64,000 nt of DNA from VRUE01 sp963824215 (GTDB lineage Bacteria; Actinomycetota; Thermoleophilia; Solirubrobacterales; 70-9): NCBI GenBank assembly GCA_963824215.1, contig CAWGOE010000003.1, positions 1 through 64,000 of the forward strand. The letters are read 5' to 3'. The notes under the pieces were generated by a model that worked only from the letters and a program-made list of their open reading frames with translations, ran no database searches and was not told the DNA's origin. The translations under genes were made by a program, and so were the position numbers. This document shows, in pieces, positions 46,107 through 54,379 of this stretch (positions within the stretch are counted from its first letter, which is position 1; each line of letters starts with the position of its first letter).

Positions 46107-49100
46107 ATGGCCGAGCGTGACTACATAGCCGCGACCAAGGAGCGCGTCGTCGTCTTCGACGGCGGCATGGGCGCGACCCTGGAGCAGTTCGACCTGACCC
46201 AGGAGGACTACGGCGGGCTGCTCGGCAAATGCCACGAGGCGCTCGTGCTCAACCGCCCCGATGTGATCGAGGGGGTCCACACCTCGATGCTCGAGGCCGG
46301 CGCGGAGGTCGTCGAGACCGACAGCTTCCAGGGCTCGCGGCTGAAGCTCGAGGAGTGGGGGCTGGGCGAGCACACGCATGAGGTCAACCTGAAGGCGGCC
46401 CAGATCGCCCGCAAGGCGGCGGGCGCGGATCGCTTCGTCGCCGGCTCGATCGGGCCGACCGGCTTCCTGCCTGCCTCCGACGACCCCACCCTGGGCGACA
46501 TCTCCTTCCGCAAGCTGGTCGACGTCTTCGCCGAGCAGGCGAAGGGCCTGGTCGAGGGCGGCGCCGACCTGATCATCATCGAGACCGCGCAGGACATCCT
46601 CGAGGTCAAGGCGTCGATCTTCGGCGCCCGCGAGGCCTTCGCCGAGGCCGGCCGCACGCTGCCGATCCAGGCCAGCGTCTCGCTCCTCCCGCAGGGCGGC
46701 AAGATGCTGCTCGGAACCGACATCCAGGCGGTGCTGACGACCCTGGCCGCGCTCGAGGTCGACGTGATCGGGCTCAACTGCTCGACCGGGCCCGAGGACA
46801 TGCGCGAGGCGATCCGCTTCCTCGGCGAGAACAGCCCGCTGCCCGTCCACTGCATCCCCAACGCCGGCCTGCCCCTGCAGGGACCCGATGGCGAGACGAT
46901 CTTCCCCGAACAGCCCGAGCCGCTGGCGGCGACGCTGGGCGAGTTCGTCGAGCGCTACGGGGTGGGGATCGTCGGCGGCTGCTGCGGCACGACCCCCGAG
47001 CACATCGCCGCGATTCGCGAGCGGGTCGAGGGCCGCGTTCCCGGCGAGCGACCCGAGCCCGGCCCCCCGCAGGTCTCCTCGATGATGACCTCGACCCCGC
47101 TCGTGCAGGAGCCGCGCCCGACCCTGGTCGGCGAGCGCGTCAACTCCCAGGGCTCGAAAAAGGCGAAGGAACTGCTGCTGGCCGACGACTACGACGGCCT
47201 CGTCCAGGTTGCCGAAGACCAGGTCGAAGGCGGCGCCCACGTGCTCGACCTCTGCGTGGCGCTGACCGAGCGCGCAGACGAGGATGAGCAGATGATCGCC
47301 GTGGCCGAGCGGGTTTCGCTGACCCAGCCGGCGCCGATCCAGGTCGACTCGACCGAGCCCAATGTCATTGCGGCTGCGCTGGAGAAGATCCCCGGCCGGG
47401 CGATCGTCAACTCGATCAACCTCGAGGCCGGAGAGGACAAGGCCAATGTCGTCGTGCCGCTGGCGAAGGCGCACGGGGCGGCGCTGATCGCGCTGACGAT
47501 CGACGAGGTCGGGATGGCGAAGACGGCCGAGCGCAAGGTCGAGATCGCCAAGCGGATCCGCGACCTCGCCTGCGAGCAGCACGGCCTCGACCCCGAGGTG
47601 CTGATCTTCGACGCGCTCACCTTCACCCTCACGACGGGCGACGACGAGTGGAAGCCCTCCGCGGTCGAGACGATCGAGGGTATCCGGCGGATCAAGGCCG
47701 AGATCCCGGGCGTCAAGACTTCGCTCGGCGTCTCCAATGTCTCCTTCGGCGTCGGCCAACCCGCCCGCGCCGTGCTCAACTCGGTCTTCCTCCATCACTG
47801 CGTCGAGGCCGGGCTCGACCTGGCGATGGTCAACCCGAACCACATCACGCCGTATGCGGAGATCTCCGACTCCGAGCGGGAGCTGACCGACGACCTCGTC
47901 TTCAACCGGCGCGAGGACGCGCTGGAGCGCTTCATCGCCCACTTCGAGTCCAAGGGCGAGGAGGCTGCCGAGGAGCTGGGGGACCCGACCGAGGGGATGG
48001 AGCCCGAGGAGGCCCTGCACTGGCACATCCTGCGCCGCAAGAAGGACGGCGTCGAGGAGTGGATCGATCGCTCGAACGAGAAAATCGGCGCCGTCCCGAC
48101 GCTGAACCAGGTGCTGCTGCCGGCGATGAAGGAGGTCGGCGACAAATTCGGCGCCGGCGAATTGATCCTGCCCTTCGTCCTGCAGTCGGCCGAAGTGATG
48201 AAGCGAGCCGTGGCGCGGCTGGAGAATTACCTCGACCGGATCGACGGCCACACCAAGGGCAAGGTCGTGATCGCGACCGTCTTCGGCGACGTCCACGACA
48301 TCGGCAAGTCGCTGGTCAACACGATCCTCACCAACAACGGCTACACCGTGGTCGACCTCGGCAAGCAGGTCCCGGTCGAGACGATCATTGAGGCCGCGGT
48401 CGAGAACGAGGCCGACGCGATCGGCCTCTCCGCCCTGCTCGTCTCGACCTCGAAGCAGATGCCGATCTGCGTGCAGGAGCTGCACCAGCGCGGTCTCGAG
48501 TTCCCGGTGCTGATCGGCGGCGCCGCGATCAACCGCGACTTCGGCCGCCGCACGCTCTACCCGCACGGCAAGGAGTCAGACGACGTCTACGAGCCCGGCG
48601 TCTTCTACTGCAAGGACGCCTTCCAGGGGCTCGACACGATGGACGCGCTGGTCGACTCGGAGGCGCACGCGGCGCTGGTCGAGCGGATCCACGCTGAGGC
48701 GAAGCAGCTGCGCGAGAAGCCGGTCGTCGTCGATGACTCGCCACCGACCAGCGACGCCAGCGTGCGCTCCGCCGCGGCCACCGACACCCCGATCCCCAAG
48801 CCTCCCTTCGGCGGCGTGCGCGAGGTCGAGATCGATTTCGACGAGGTCTATCCCTATCTCGACCGCCACGTGCTCTTCAAGCTGCACTGGGGCGGCAAAG
48901 GCGTCAAGGGCGAGGCCTGGCGCGAACTGGTCGAGGGCAACGGGGAGGAGGAGGGCTTCGCGCCGCGCCTGGAGCGGATGTGGCGCGAGCAGGACTACCT
49001 CCAGCCACGGGCGCGACTCGGCTACTTCCCTTGCAACTCGGAGGGCAACGAGCTGATCGTCTTCGACCCCGAGGACCCCGAGCGCGAGCTCGAGCGGCTC

Positions 49101-49640
49101 GTCTTCCCGCGCCAGCCCAAGCACGACCGCATTTGCCTGGCCGACTTCTACCGGCCGCTGGAGAGCGGCGAACGCGACGTGGTCGCCCTACAGGGCGTCA
49201 CCGTCGGCCCCGAGGTGACCGAGCTGATCGAGCGGCTGGAGACTGAAGGCGAGTTCGCCGAGCAGCTCTTCGTCCACGGCCTCGGCGTTCAGTCGGCCGA
49301 GGGCCTGGCCGAGTGGCTGCATGCCCGGGTGCGTCGCGAGCTCGGCATCGAGGCCGACCAGGGCCGCCGCTACTCGTGGGGCTACCCGGCCTGCCCGGAC
49401 CAATCCGAGCACGAGAAGGTCTGGCGCCTATTGGACCTCGAGCAGATCGGCATGACCCTCTCCGATGGCTTCGCGGTGACGCCCGAGCAGTCGACCGTGG
49501 CGATCGTCGCCCATCATCCCCAGGCCGTCTACTTCGGCATGAAATCGGGCTTCATCCCCAAGCAGAAGTCACCCGACGAACTGATCGCCGGCACCGAGCG
49601 CGGCGGCCAGCTCCCGCCCGAGCGCGAGCCAGTCGGCTAA
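46107..49640 (+). CDS. metH: Cobalamin-dependent methionine synthase
   Basis: 1177 residues, full length. Domains: homocysteine-binding (FDGGMGATLEQFDL; zinc Cys in GLNCSTGPED and VGGCCGTTPEH), folate-binding (RPTLVGERVNSQGSKKAKEL), and B12-binding (GDVHDIGKSLVNTILTNNGY with the lower-ligand His of DVHDIGK). The C-terminal reactivation domain includes YPACPDQSEHEKVW. Start ATG 46107; divergent from tatD with ~58 bases between. No cobalamin riboswitch was recognised in that short gap. Confidence 0.95.
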   Translation: MAERDYIAATKERVVVFDGGMGATLEQFDLTQEDYGGLLGKCHEALVLNRPDVIEGVHTSMLEAGAEVVETDSFQGSRLKLEEWGLGEHTHEVNLKAAQIARKAAGADRFVAGSIGPTGFLPASDDPTLGDISFRKLVDVFAEQAKGLVEGGADLIIIETAQDILEVKASIFGAREAFAEAGRTLPIQASVSLLPQGGKMLLGTDIQAVLTTLAALEVDVIGLNCSTGPEDMREAIRFLGENSPLPVHCIPNAGLPLQGPDGETIFPEQPEPLAATLGEFVERYGVGIVGGCCGTTPEHIAAIRERVEGRVPGERPEPGPPQVSSMMTSTPLVQEPRPTLVGERVNSQGSKKAKELLLADDYDGLVQVAEDQVEGGAHVLDLCVALTERADEDEQMIAVAERVSLTQPAPIQVDSTEPNVIAAALEKIPGRAIVNSINLEAGEDKANVVVPLAKAHGAALIALTIDEVGMAKTAERKVEIAKRIRDLACEQHGLDPEVLIFDALTFTLTTGDDEWKPSAVETIEGIRRIKAEIPGVKTSLGVSNVSFGVGQPARAVLNSVFLHHCVEAGLDLAMVNPNHITPYAEISDSERELTDDLVFNRREDALERFIAHFESKGEEAAEELGDPTEGMEPEEALHWHILRRKKDGVEEWIDRSNEKIGAVPTLNQVLLPAMKEVGDKFGAGELILPFVLQSAEVMKRAVARLENYLDRIDGHTKGKVVIATVFGDVHDIGKSLVNTILTNNGYTVVDLGKQVPVETIIEAAVENEADAIGLSALLVSTSKQMPICVQELHQRGLEFPVLIGGAAINRDFGRRTLYPHGKESDDVYEPGVFYCKDAFQGLDTMDALVDSEAHAALVERIHAEAKQLREKPVVVDDSPPTSDASVRSAAATDTPIPKPPFGGVREVEIDFDEVYPYLDRHVLFKLHWGGKGVKGEAWRELVEGNGEEEGFAPRLERMWREQDYLQPRARLGYFPCNSEGNELIVFDPEDPERELERLVFPRQPKHDRICLADFYRPLESGERDVVALQGVTVGPEVTELIERLETEGEFAEQLFVHGLGVQSAEGLAEWLHARVRRELGIEADQGRRYSWGYPACPDQSEHEKVWRLLDLEQIGMTLSDGFAVTPEQSTVAIVAHHPQAVYFGMKSGFIPKQKSPDELIAGTERGGQLPPEREPVG

Positions 49641-49665
49641 TTTGGCGCTAAGGTCGAGGGCCCGA

Positions 49666-49738
49666 TCCGGGGTGGTGTAGTCGGCTAGCACGTCTGGTTT
49701 TGGTCCAGGAAGCGAGGGTTCGAGTCCTTCCCCCGGAA
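49666..49738 (+). tRNA. tRNA-Gln (anticodon UUG)
   Basis: 73-base cloverleaf: acceptor TCCGGGG / CCCCGGA with discriminator A, D-arm GTGT-AGTCGGCTA-GCAC, anticodon arm TCTGG-TTTTGGT-CCAGG (anticodon TTG), and T-arm GAGGG-TTCGAGT-CCTTC. All stems pair with only G-T wobbles. CCA is not encoded. It lies 25 bases after the metH stop on the same strand. Confidence 0.92.
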
Positions 49739-49836
49739 CTCCGCCACCCCGACATCTGATGCCTTTTGGACCCCATAGGGTCATCAACACGACAGATGTT
49801 CTCGATTGTGTCCGGGCCTGCGCTTAGGGTCGCTGC
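49739..49836. other. Short spacer with small palindromes downstream of tRNA-Gln
   Basis: Contains ACATCTG (49752) and its complement CAGATGT (49793) flanking a 5-base-stem hairpin GACCC-cata-GGGTC. No T-run and no integrase nearby. Possibly a tRNA 3'-end processing or termination structure. Confidence 0.3.
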
Positions 49837-50409
49837 ATGGAGATGAGTGGAGTCCCGTTGGACCCGGAGGTGCGCGACGGGCTGCGGCGTGGCTGGAAGG
49901 CGCTGATGGCGGTCGGCGTGCTGGCGATCGTCATCGGCTGTATCGCGATCCTCGTGCCTGCCGTGGCCTCGGTTGCGACCGCGATCTTCATCGGCTGGAT
50001 CCTGATCATCGCGGGGGCGTTTCTGGTCGCGGGCGCTTTTGCCGCGCAGACGGTGGGCTCGGTCCTGCTGCGACTGGTCTGGGCCATTCTCACCGTGATC
50101 GTCGGCGTCTTCCTGATCGTCGAACCCGACAGCGGCACGCTGACCCTGACTCTGATTCTCGGCCTCTATTTCCTCTTCATGGGGATCACTCGCATCGCCG
50201 TCGCCTTTGCCGCCCGCGGCCAGCAAGGCGCCGGCCTGGTCGGCCTCAGCGGCTTCGCCGGCCTGCTGATCGGCATCCTCGTCCTAGTCGAGTTCCCCAG
50301 CTCGGCCGACTGGGCGATCGGCCTCCTGGTCGGCATAGACCTGATCTTCGCCGGCTGGACCCTGGTCTCTGTTGCGCTGGTGGGCAAAGAGCTAGCTCGC
50401 TCTCAATAG
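49837..50409 (+). CDS. HdeD family membrane protein
   Basis: 190 residues with six hydrophobic segments, including VLAIVIGCIAILVPAVASVA and IGWILIIAGAFLVAGAFAAQ. The pattern of short alternating helices matches DUF308/HdeD proteins (acid-resistance membrane protein family; function unclear outside enterics). ATG 49837. Confidence 0.8.
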   Translation: MEMSGVPLDPEVRDGLRRGWKALMAVGVLAIVIGCIAILVPAVASVATAIFIGWILIIAGAFLVAGAFAAQTVGSVLLRLVWAILTVIVGVFLIVEPDSGTLTLTLILGLYFLFMGITRIAVAFAARGQQGAGLVGLSGFAGLLIGILVLVEFPSSADWAIGLLVGIDLIFAGWTLVSVALVGKELARSQ

Positions 50410-50476
50410 CCGGGGGGAGAGCGCGGGGCACCCCTCCCGCTTGCTGGGTTTTTCGCCGCGTCTCCCACGCCTGACG

Positions 50477-50547
50477 CGGCGCATATCGGCGTCCTCGGTC
50501 GCTCGCGTGCAGAGCACGCCACGCTCCCTGCGTCCTTGATCTGCTTG
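50477..50547 (+). repeat. Interspersed structured repeat, copy B
   Basis: Shares the GGCGCAT-TCGGC-TCCTC-GTCGCTC and CGCTCCCTGCGTCC...CTGCTTG blocks with 9261-9354. The central hairpin is GCGTGC-AGA-GCACGC (50505-50519), with stem bases swapped relative to copy A. It is flanked by ~20-base inverted arms not obvious in copy A. Confidence 0.6.
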
Positions 50548-50635
50548 CGTCAGACGCGGGAGACGGCTGGATGAGAGAAGAGGGACGCGACGGCCTCTGG
50601 TGTCTGGTCGCTTGTCCACCTAGCTGCGTTGGCGT

Positions 50636-50754
50636 GGGGAGGATGGGGTGTCCCTGGAGTGCGCGGCGTCCTCTTTTCGCCCCAGCGGTTAGCGAGAGAG
50701 GCACGCGCTGGTGGCGAAAACCCAGCAATCGGAAGGGACACCCCATCCTCCCCC
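50636..50754. repeat. 119-nt nested inverted-repeat element
   Basis: Outer arms of 20 bases, GGGGAGGATGGGGTGTCCCT and its exact complement. The inner stem is TTTTCGCC / GGCGAAAA extended by CAGCG / CGCTG. Architecture (outer 20-base arms, inner T-rich/A-rich stem, ~110-120 nt) matches the elements at 41706 and 44427, although the core sequence differs. Confidence 0.6.
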
Positions 50755-50774
50755 TCCACCACTACGATCCAGGG

Positions 50775-52166
50775 GTGCAGCTCCCCCTAGTGCTCGTCAT
50801 GGCGGCGGGTGAGGGCACGCGGATGCGTTCCTCGCTGCCGAAGATGCTTCACCCTGTCTGCGGCCGCCCGCTGGTCGCCTGGCCGATCCTCGCTGCGCGC
50901 GAGGCCGGCGCCGGCCAGGTCGCGGCGATCGTCTCGCCGGGAATCGACATCTCGGCTGGCCTGCCCGGCGGAGTTGAGACGGTCGTGCAGCCGCAGCCGG
51001 ACGGCACCGGTGGCGCCGTGCGCGCCGCGCTGCCGCTGATCGAGAAGGCGGAGACCGTGCTTGTTCTCTCCGGCGACCATCCATTGATCTCCGCCGAGAT
51101 CATCTCTGGCTTCCTCGACGCCCACGCCTCCTCTGATGCGGCGGCGACGATGATGACGATCGAGCTTGACGACCCGGGAACCTACGGCCGTGTTGTACGC
51201 GACGCGGCCGGGGAGATCGAGCGGGTCGTCGAGGCGAAAGCCGATGGCGACGCCAGCGCTGAGGAGCTGGCGATCCGCGAGATCAATGCCGGGACCTACG
51301 CGTTCGATGCCGGCCCGCTCGCCGTTGCCCTGGCGGGGCTGTCCAATGACAACGCGCAAGGCGAGTATTACCTGACCGATGTCTTCGCGGCGCTGCGCGA
51401 CGCCGGCCATTCCGTTGCCGGCCACCTCGCCGATGACTTCGCGGTGACGATGGGCGTCAACAACAGGGTCGAGCTGGCCGCGGCGGAGACGGAGGCGCAC
51501 TGCCGCATCCTCGAGGCGAACATGCTCGCCGGCGTCACCGTCGTCGACCCGGGATCGACCTGGATCGACGCGGACGTCCAGATTGCCGCCGACGCCCGCA
51601 TTGAGCCCGGCACCAGCCTGCGCGGTGCCACCGTGATTGGCGCGAGCTCGGTCGTTGGCCCGCTCACCACGCTGATCGACAGCAAGCTCGGCGAGAAGGT
51701 CACCGTGCCGCACTCCTACTTGGTCGAGTGCGACGTGCTCGACGATTGCAATGTCGGCCCCTTCGCCTACCTGCGCCCCGGCGCGCAGCTCGAGCAGGGC
51801 GCCAAGGCGGGCACGTTCGTCGAGATCAAGAACTCGCGGATTGGCGCCGGCGCGAAGGTCCCGCACCTCGCCTACGTTGGCGACGCTGACGTGGGTCCGG
51901 GCAGCAATCTCGGCGCCGGCACGATCACCGCCAACTACGACGGTTTCCGCAAGCACCGCACGACGATCGGCAGCAACGTGCGGATCGGCGTTGACACGAT
52001 GCTGATCGCCCCGGTAGAAGTCGGGGACGCCGCCTACACTGGCGCAGGAGCGGTGATCAAGGTGGACGTCCCCGAGGGGGCGCTTGCGGTGAGCGAGAAC
52101 GATCAGAGGAACATCGAGGGCTACGCGGCGGGCAAGGCCGCGCGAGCCCATGAGGAGGATTCGTGA
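50775..52166 (+). CDS. glmU: Bifunctional UDP-N-acetylglucosamine pyrophosphorylase / glucosamine-1-phosphate acetyltransferase
   Basis: N-terminal nucleotidyltransferase with VMAAGEGTRMRSSLPKMLHP, QPDGTGGAVRAAL and LSGDHPLIS. C-terminal left-handed beta-helix acetyltransferase with hexapeptide repeats and YDGFRKHRTTIGSNVRIG, VEVGDAAYTGAGAVI. 463 residues from GTG 50775, the usual length; an upstream open frame reads through repeat DNA and is rejected. Makes UDP-GlcNAc for peptidoglycan. Stop overlaps the prs GTG (GTGA). Confidence 0.95.
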   Translation: MQLPLVLVMAAGEGTRMRSSLPKMLHPVCGRPLVAWPILAAREAGAGQVAAIVSPGIDISAGLPGGVETVVQPQPDGTGGAVRAALPLIEKAETVLVLSGDHPLISAEIISGFLDAHASSDAAATMMTIELDDPGTYGRVVRDAAGEIERVVEAKADGDASAEELAIREINAGTYAFDAGPLAVALAGLSNDNAQGEYYLTDVFAALRDAGHSVAGHLADDFAVTMGVNNRVELAAAETEAHCRILEANMLAGVTVVDPGSTWIDADVQIAADARIEPGTSLRGATVIGASSVVGPLTTLIDSKLGEKVTVPHSYLVECDVLDDCNVGPFAYLRPGAQLEQGAKAGTFVEIKNSRIGAGAKVPHLAYVGDADVGPGSNLGAGTITANYDGFRKHRTTIGSNVRIGVDTMLIAPVEVGDAAYTGAGAVIKVDVPEGALAVSENDQRNIEGYAAGKAARAHEEDS

Positions 52167-53203
52167 GCACGATCGAGCACAGTCCCGAGGTGGCACCCAG
52201 CGAGGCGCCCACCGCCATCCCGCACGACTACTCGAAGCGGATGATGGTCTTCGGCGGTCGCAGCTCGATGGAGCTGGCGGCCAAGGTCGCCGGCAAGCTC
52301 GAGCTCGACCTCGGTCAGGTGACGCTAAAGACCTTCGCCAACGGCGAGGTCTACTGCCGCTACGAGGAGTCGATCCGCGGCGCCGACGTCTTCCTCGTCC
52401 AGTCAACCTGCGCCAACGAACAGAGCGAGATGTCGCCCAACGACGCCCTCGTCGAGCTGCTGACGATGATCGACGCAGCCCAGGGCGCCTCCGCTCACCG
52501 CATCATCGCCGTCCTGCCCTGGTACGGCTACGCCCGCCAGGACAAGAAGTCCTCGCCGCGCGAGCCGATCTCGGCCCGGATCATGGCCAAGTGCCTGGAG
52601 GGAGTCGGCGTCGACCGCATCCTCACCATGGACCTGCACGCCGGCCAGGTCCAGGGCTTCTTCCACGTGCCGGTCGATCACATGACGGCGATGCCGATGC
52701 TGACCCAGTGGTTCGCTGACCAGGAATTGAGCGACGAGCTGGTGATCGTCTCCCCCGACGCTGGCCGGGTCAAGACCGCGCGCAACTTCGCCCGCCGCAT
52801 CGGTACCCACTGGGCGGTGATGGAGAAGGAGCGTCCGGCCCAGCAGGTGGCCGAGATCGGCTACGTGGTCGGCGACGTCAAGGGCAAGACCGCGGTCTTG
52901 GTCGACGACATGATCGACACCGCCGGCACGCTCTGCGCCGCCGCGCAGACCGTGCTCGACGAGGGCGCCGCGCGGGTGATTGCCTGCGCCACTCACGGCG
53001 TCTTCTCCGGCCCCGCCTACGAGCGCCTTGCCGCCTCGCAAATCGAGCGCATCGTCGTCACCGACACGATCCCGCTGCGGCCGGGCGCCCCCGACAACAT
53101 CACGGTGCTCTCGACCGCCGGCACCTTCGCCGACTCGATCCGCCGCATCTTCACCGACGACTCGGTCTCCGAGATCTTCGCCGGCGAGAACCAGCTCTTC
53201 TAG
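52163..53203 (+). CDS. prs: Ribose-phosphate pyrophosphokinase
   Basis: KRMMVFGGRSSMELAAKVAG, KTFANGEVYCRYEESIRG, LPWYGYARQDKKSSPREPIS, DLHAGQVQGFFHVPVDHM (metal-binding His), VSPDAGRVKTARNFA and the PRPP loop VLVDDMIDTAGTL are present. 346 residues, with a ~25-residue N-terminal extension. Makes PRPP for nucleotides, His and Trp. The glmU-prs order with a 4-base overlap is a widespread operon. Confidence 0.95.
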   Translation: MSTIEHSPEVAPSEAPTAIPHDYSKRMMVFGGRSSMELAAKVAGKLELDLGQVTLKTFANGEVYCRYEESIRGADVFLVQSTCANEQSEMSPNDALVELLTMIDAAQGASAHRIIAVLPWYGYARQDKKSSPREPISARIMAKCLEGVGVDRILTMDLHAGQVQGFFHVPVDHMTAMPMLTQWFADQELSDELVIVSPDAGRVKTARNFARRIGTHWAVMEKERPAQQVAEIGYVVGDVKGKTAVLVDDMIDTAGTLCAAAQTVLDEGAARVIACATHGVFSGPAYERLAASQIERIVVTDTIPLRPGAPDNITVLSTAGTFADSIRRIFTDDSVSEIFAGENQLF

Positions 53204-53207
53204 CGCC

Positions 53208-53954
53208 CTGGCCGCCCAGGGATCAAACGGGCTGCGCCTGGTCGGCCACAAGGGTGCCGACCTGATCGCGCCGGGCAACACGGCCGAGAGCTTCGCCGCT
53301 GCGGTCGAGGCTGGCGTCGACACGATCGAGATCGATGTGCTCTGGACCCGCGACGGCCACCCCCGGCTGGCGGCCGCGGAGCGCACGCCGCTGGTCGTCG
53401 CCCACGACTGGCACGATGCCGAGCGACGCCAGCCGCTGACCCTGGAGCAGGCCCTCGACGCCTTCGCGCAGCCGCCGCTGGACGGAGTCGAGATCGACCT
53501 CGACATCAAGTTGCCGGGTCGCGAGGAGGAGATCGTTGCCGCGGTTCGCGACAGCGGCCTGCTCGAGCGGGCGATGATCTCGACCATGGAGCTCTCGACC
53601 CTGGCCCGGGTCGGCGAGCTGGAGCCCGGGCTGCGGCGCGGCTGGACCTATCCCAAAGTGACGAAGGACTGGAACTCGAAGCGCTGGGCAAAGGCGCCGC
53701 TGATCGGCGCCGTCGCCTGGATGCGTCAGCGCCTGCCCGGCCTCGCCGCGCGCGAACTGCCGAAGCTGGGCGTCGAGGCGATGTGGGTCTACCACCCGCT
53801 CGTCAGCCCTCGCCTCGCCCGCATCACCAAGCTCGCCGGCGTCGAGCTGATCGCCTGGACGGTCGACGATCTGCCGCGTATGAACAAGCTCGTCGCCGCG
53901 GGAGTCAACGGCCTCTGCTCCAACGACCCGCGGCTGTTCGCCTCTATTCGTTGA
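53208..53954 (+). CDS. Glycerophosphodiester phosphodiesterase family protein
   Basis: LVGHKGADLIAPGNTAESFA, DTIEIDVLWTRDGHPRL, VVAHDWHD, EIDLDIKLPG and WTVDDLPRMNKLVAAGVNGL match GDPD folds. The usual HRG...APENT is HKG...APGNT here; the Glu of ENT is Gly. No ATG/GTG/TTG start lies near the prs stop in this frame; CTG at 53208 or 53232, or a sequencing indel, must be assumed. It begins 5 bases after prs, so likely the same operon. ~249 residues. Confidence 0.75.
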   Translation: MAAQGSNGLRLVGHKGADLIAPGNTAESFAAAVEAGVDTIEIDVLWTRDGHPRLAAAERTPLVVAHDWHDAERRQPLTLEQALDAFAQPPLDGVEIDLDIKLPGREEEIVAAVRDSGLLERAMISTMELSTLARVGELEPGLRRGWTYPKVTKDWNSKRWAKAPLIGAVAWMRQRLPGLAARELPKLGVEAMWVYHPLVSPRLARITKLAGVELIAWTVDDLPRMNKLVAAGVNGLCSNDPRLFASIR

Positions 53955-54196
53955 GGTCGCGGCGGCGGATCAGCAGCGCTCCGACCAGCACCAGGCCCGC
54001 CGACCAGCCGGCGAGCACGAGCCCTCCGGCAACCTGGCTGAGCCCTTCGTCGGGCAGACCGTGCAGGGAGCCGACCGCCTGCGCCGGGAAGTAATCACCG
54101 ACTCGCCGGGTAGCAGCTCTGGCAGGGACGAGAGCACGAAGAAGAAGGCGAAGGTGGCGATGATCGCGCCGACCTGGTTGCGACCACTCGCATCTG
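53944..54196 (-). pseudogene. ABC-2 type transporter permease, C-terminal remnant
   Basis: On the minus strand, RNQVGAIIATFAFFFVLSSL in one frame is followed in another by GDYFPAQAVGSLHGLPDEG and LVLAGWSAGLVLVGALLIRR ending RDLNE. This is the last ~85 residues of an ABC-2 permease, with a frameshift between them. The N-terminal ~150 or more residues are missing. It lies beside an equally truncated ATPase fragment, so a deletion has removed most of a two-gene transporter. Confidence 0.65.
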
Positions 54197-54235
54197 ATTC
54201 GTCGGTCCTGTAGTGAACTCGTCAAGGGAAGCCGG

Positions 54236-54328
54236 TCACCGGCTGGCCTCGACCGAGAACGAGAGGTCGTCGACGGCGACAGTCTTGCCGAAGCGCTTGG
54301 TCAGATTTTGGACTTCGAGCTCAGCCAT
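54236..54328 (-). pseudogene. ABC transporter ATPase, first 30 residues only
   Basis: Reads MAELEVQNLTKRFGKTVAVD then DLSFSVEASR and a stop. This is the standard N-terminus of a drug/lipid-type ABC ATPase, ending before Walker A. The rest of the ATPase is absent; the permease tail follows within 40 bases. Its ATG is 6 bases from the 36-nt palindrome at 54334. Confidence 0.7.
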
Positions 54329-54333
54329 CGCAG

Positions 54334-54369
54334 CCGACTTTGACCACACCAGGGTGGGGTCAAAGTCGG
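54334..54369. repeat. 36-nt palindromic repeat, copy 2
   Basis: Arms CCGACTTTGACC-CACC and complement with one mismatch, followed by AAGCGC. Compared with copy 1 at 14129, arm bases 6 and 9 are changed on both sides (A to T, C to G), so pairing is kept. It lies 11 bases from the stop of the DUF6159-like gene, mirroring copy 1's position at a leftward gene's 3' end. Confidence 0.7.
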
Positions 54370-54379
54370 AAGCGCCGAT

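Larger units (their letters stand above)
50410..50774. repeat. 365-base palindrome-rich intergenic region
   Basis: No gene. Three layers of inverted repeats are visible. One pairs TTGCTGGG-TTTTTCGCC (50441-50457) with GGCGAAAACCCAGCAA (50713-50728). A second, 50456-50566, has ~20-base arms (GCGTCTCCC.CG.CTGACGC type) around structured repeat copy B. A third, 50636-50754, is a nested element with 20-base arms. It separates the HdeD-like gene from glmU; a glmU promoter was not recognised. Confidence 0.65.

Noticed and set aside
46065..48566. 833-residue open frame antisense to metH
   Set aside because: Composition is a mirror of GC-rich codons (Asp/Arg/Leu/Gly rich); no motif or start signal. 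metH on the other strand is fully conserved.
49752..49799. Attachment site of an integrated element at tRNA-Gln
   Set aside because: A 7-base inverted repeat lies downstream of the tRNA, but there is no integrase and no direct repeat of the tRNA 3' end.
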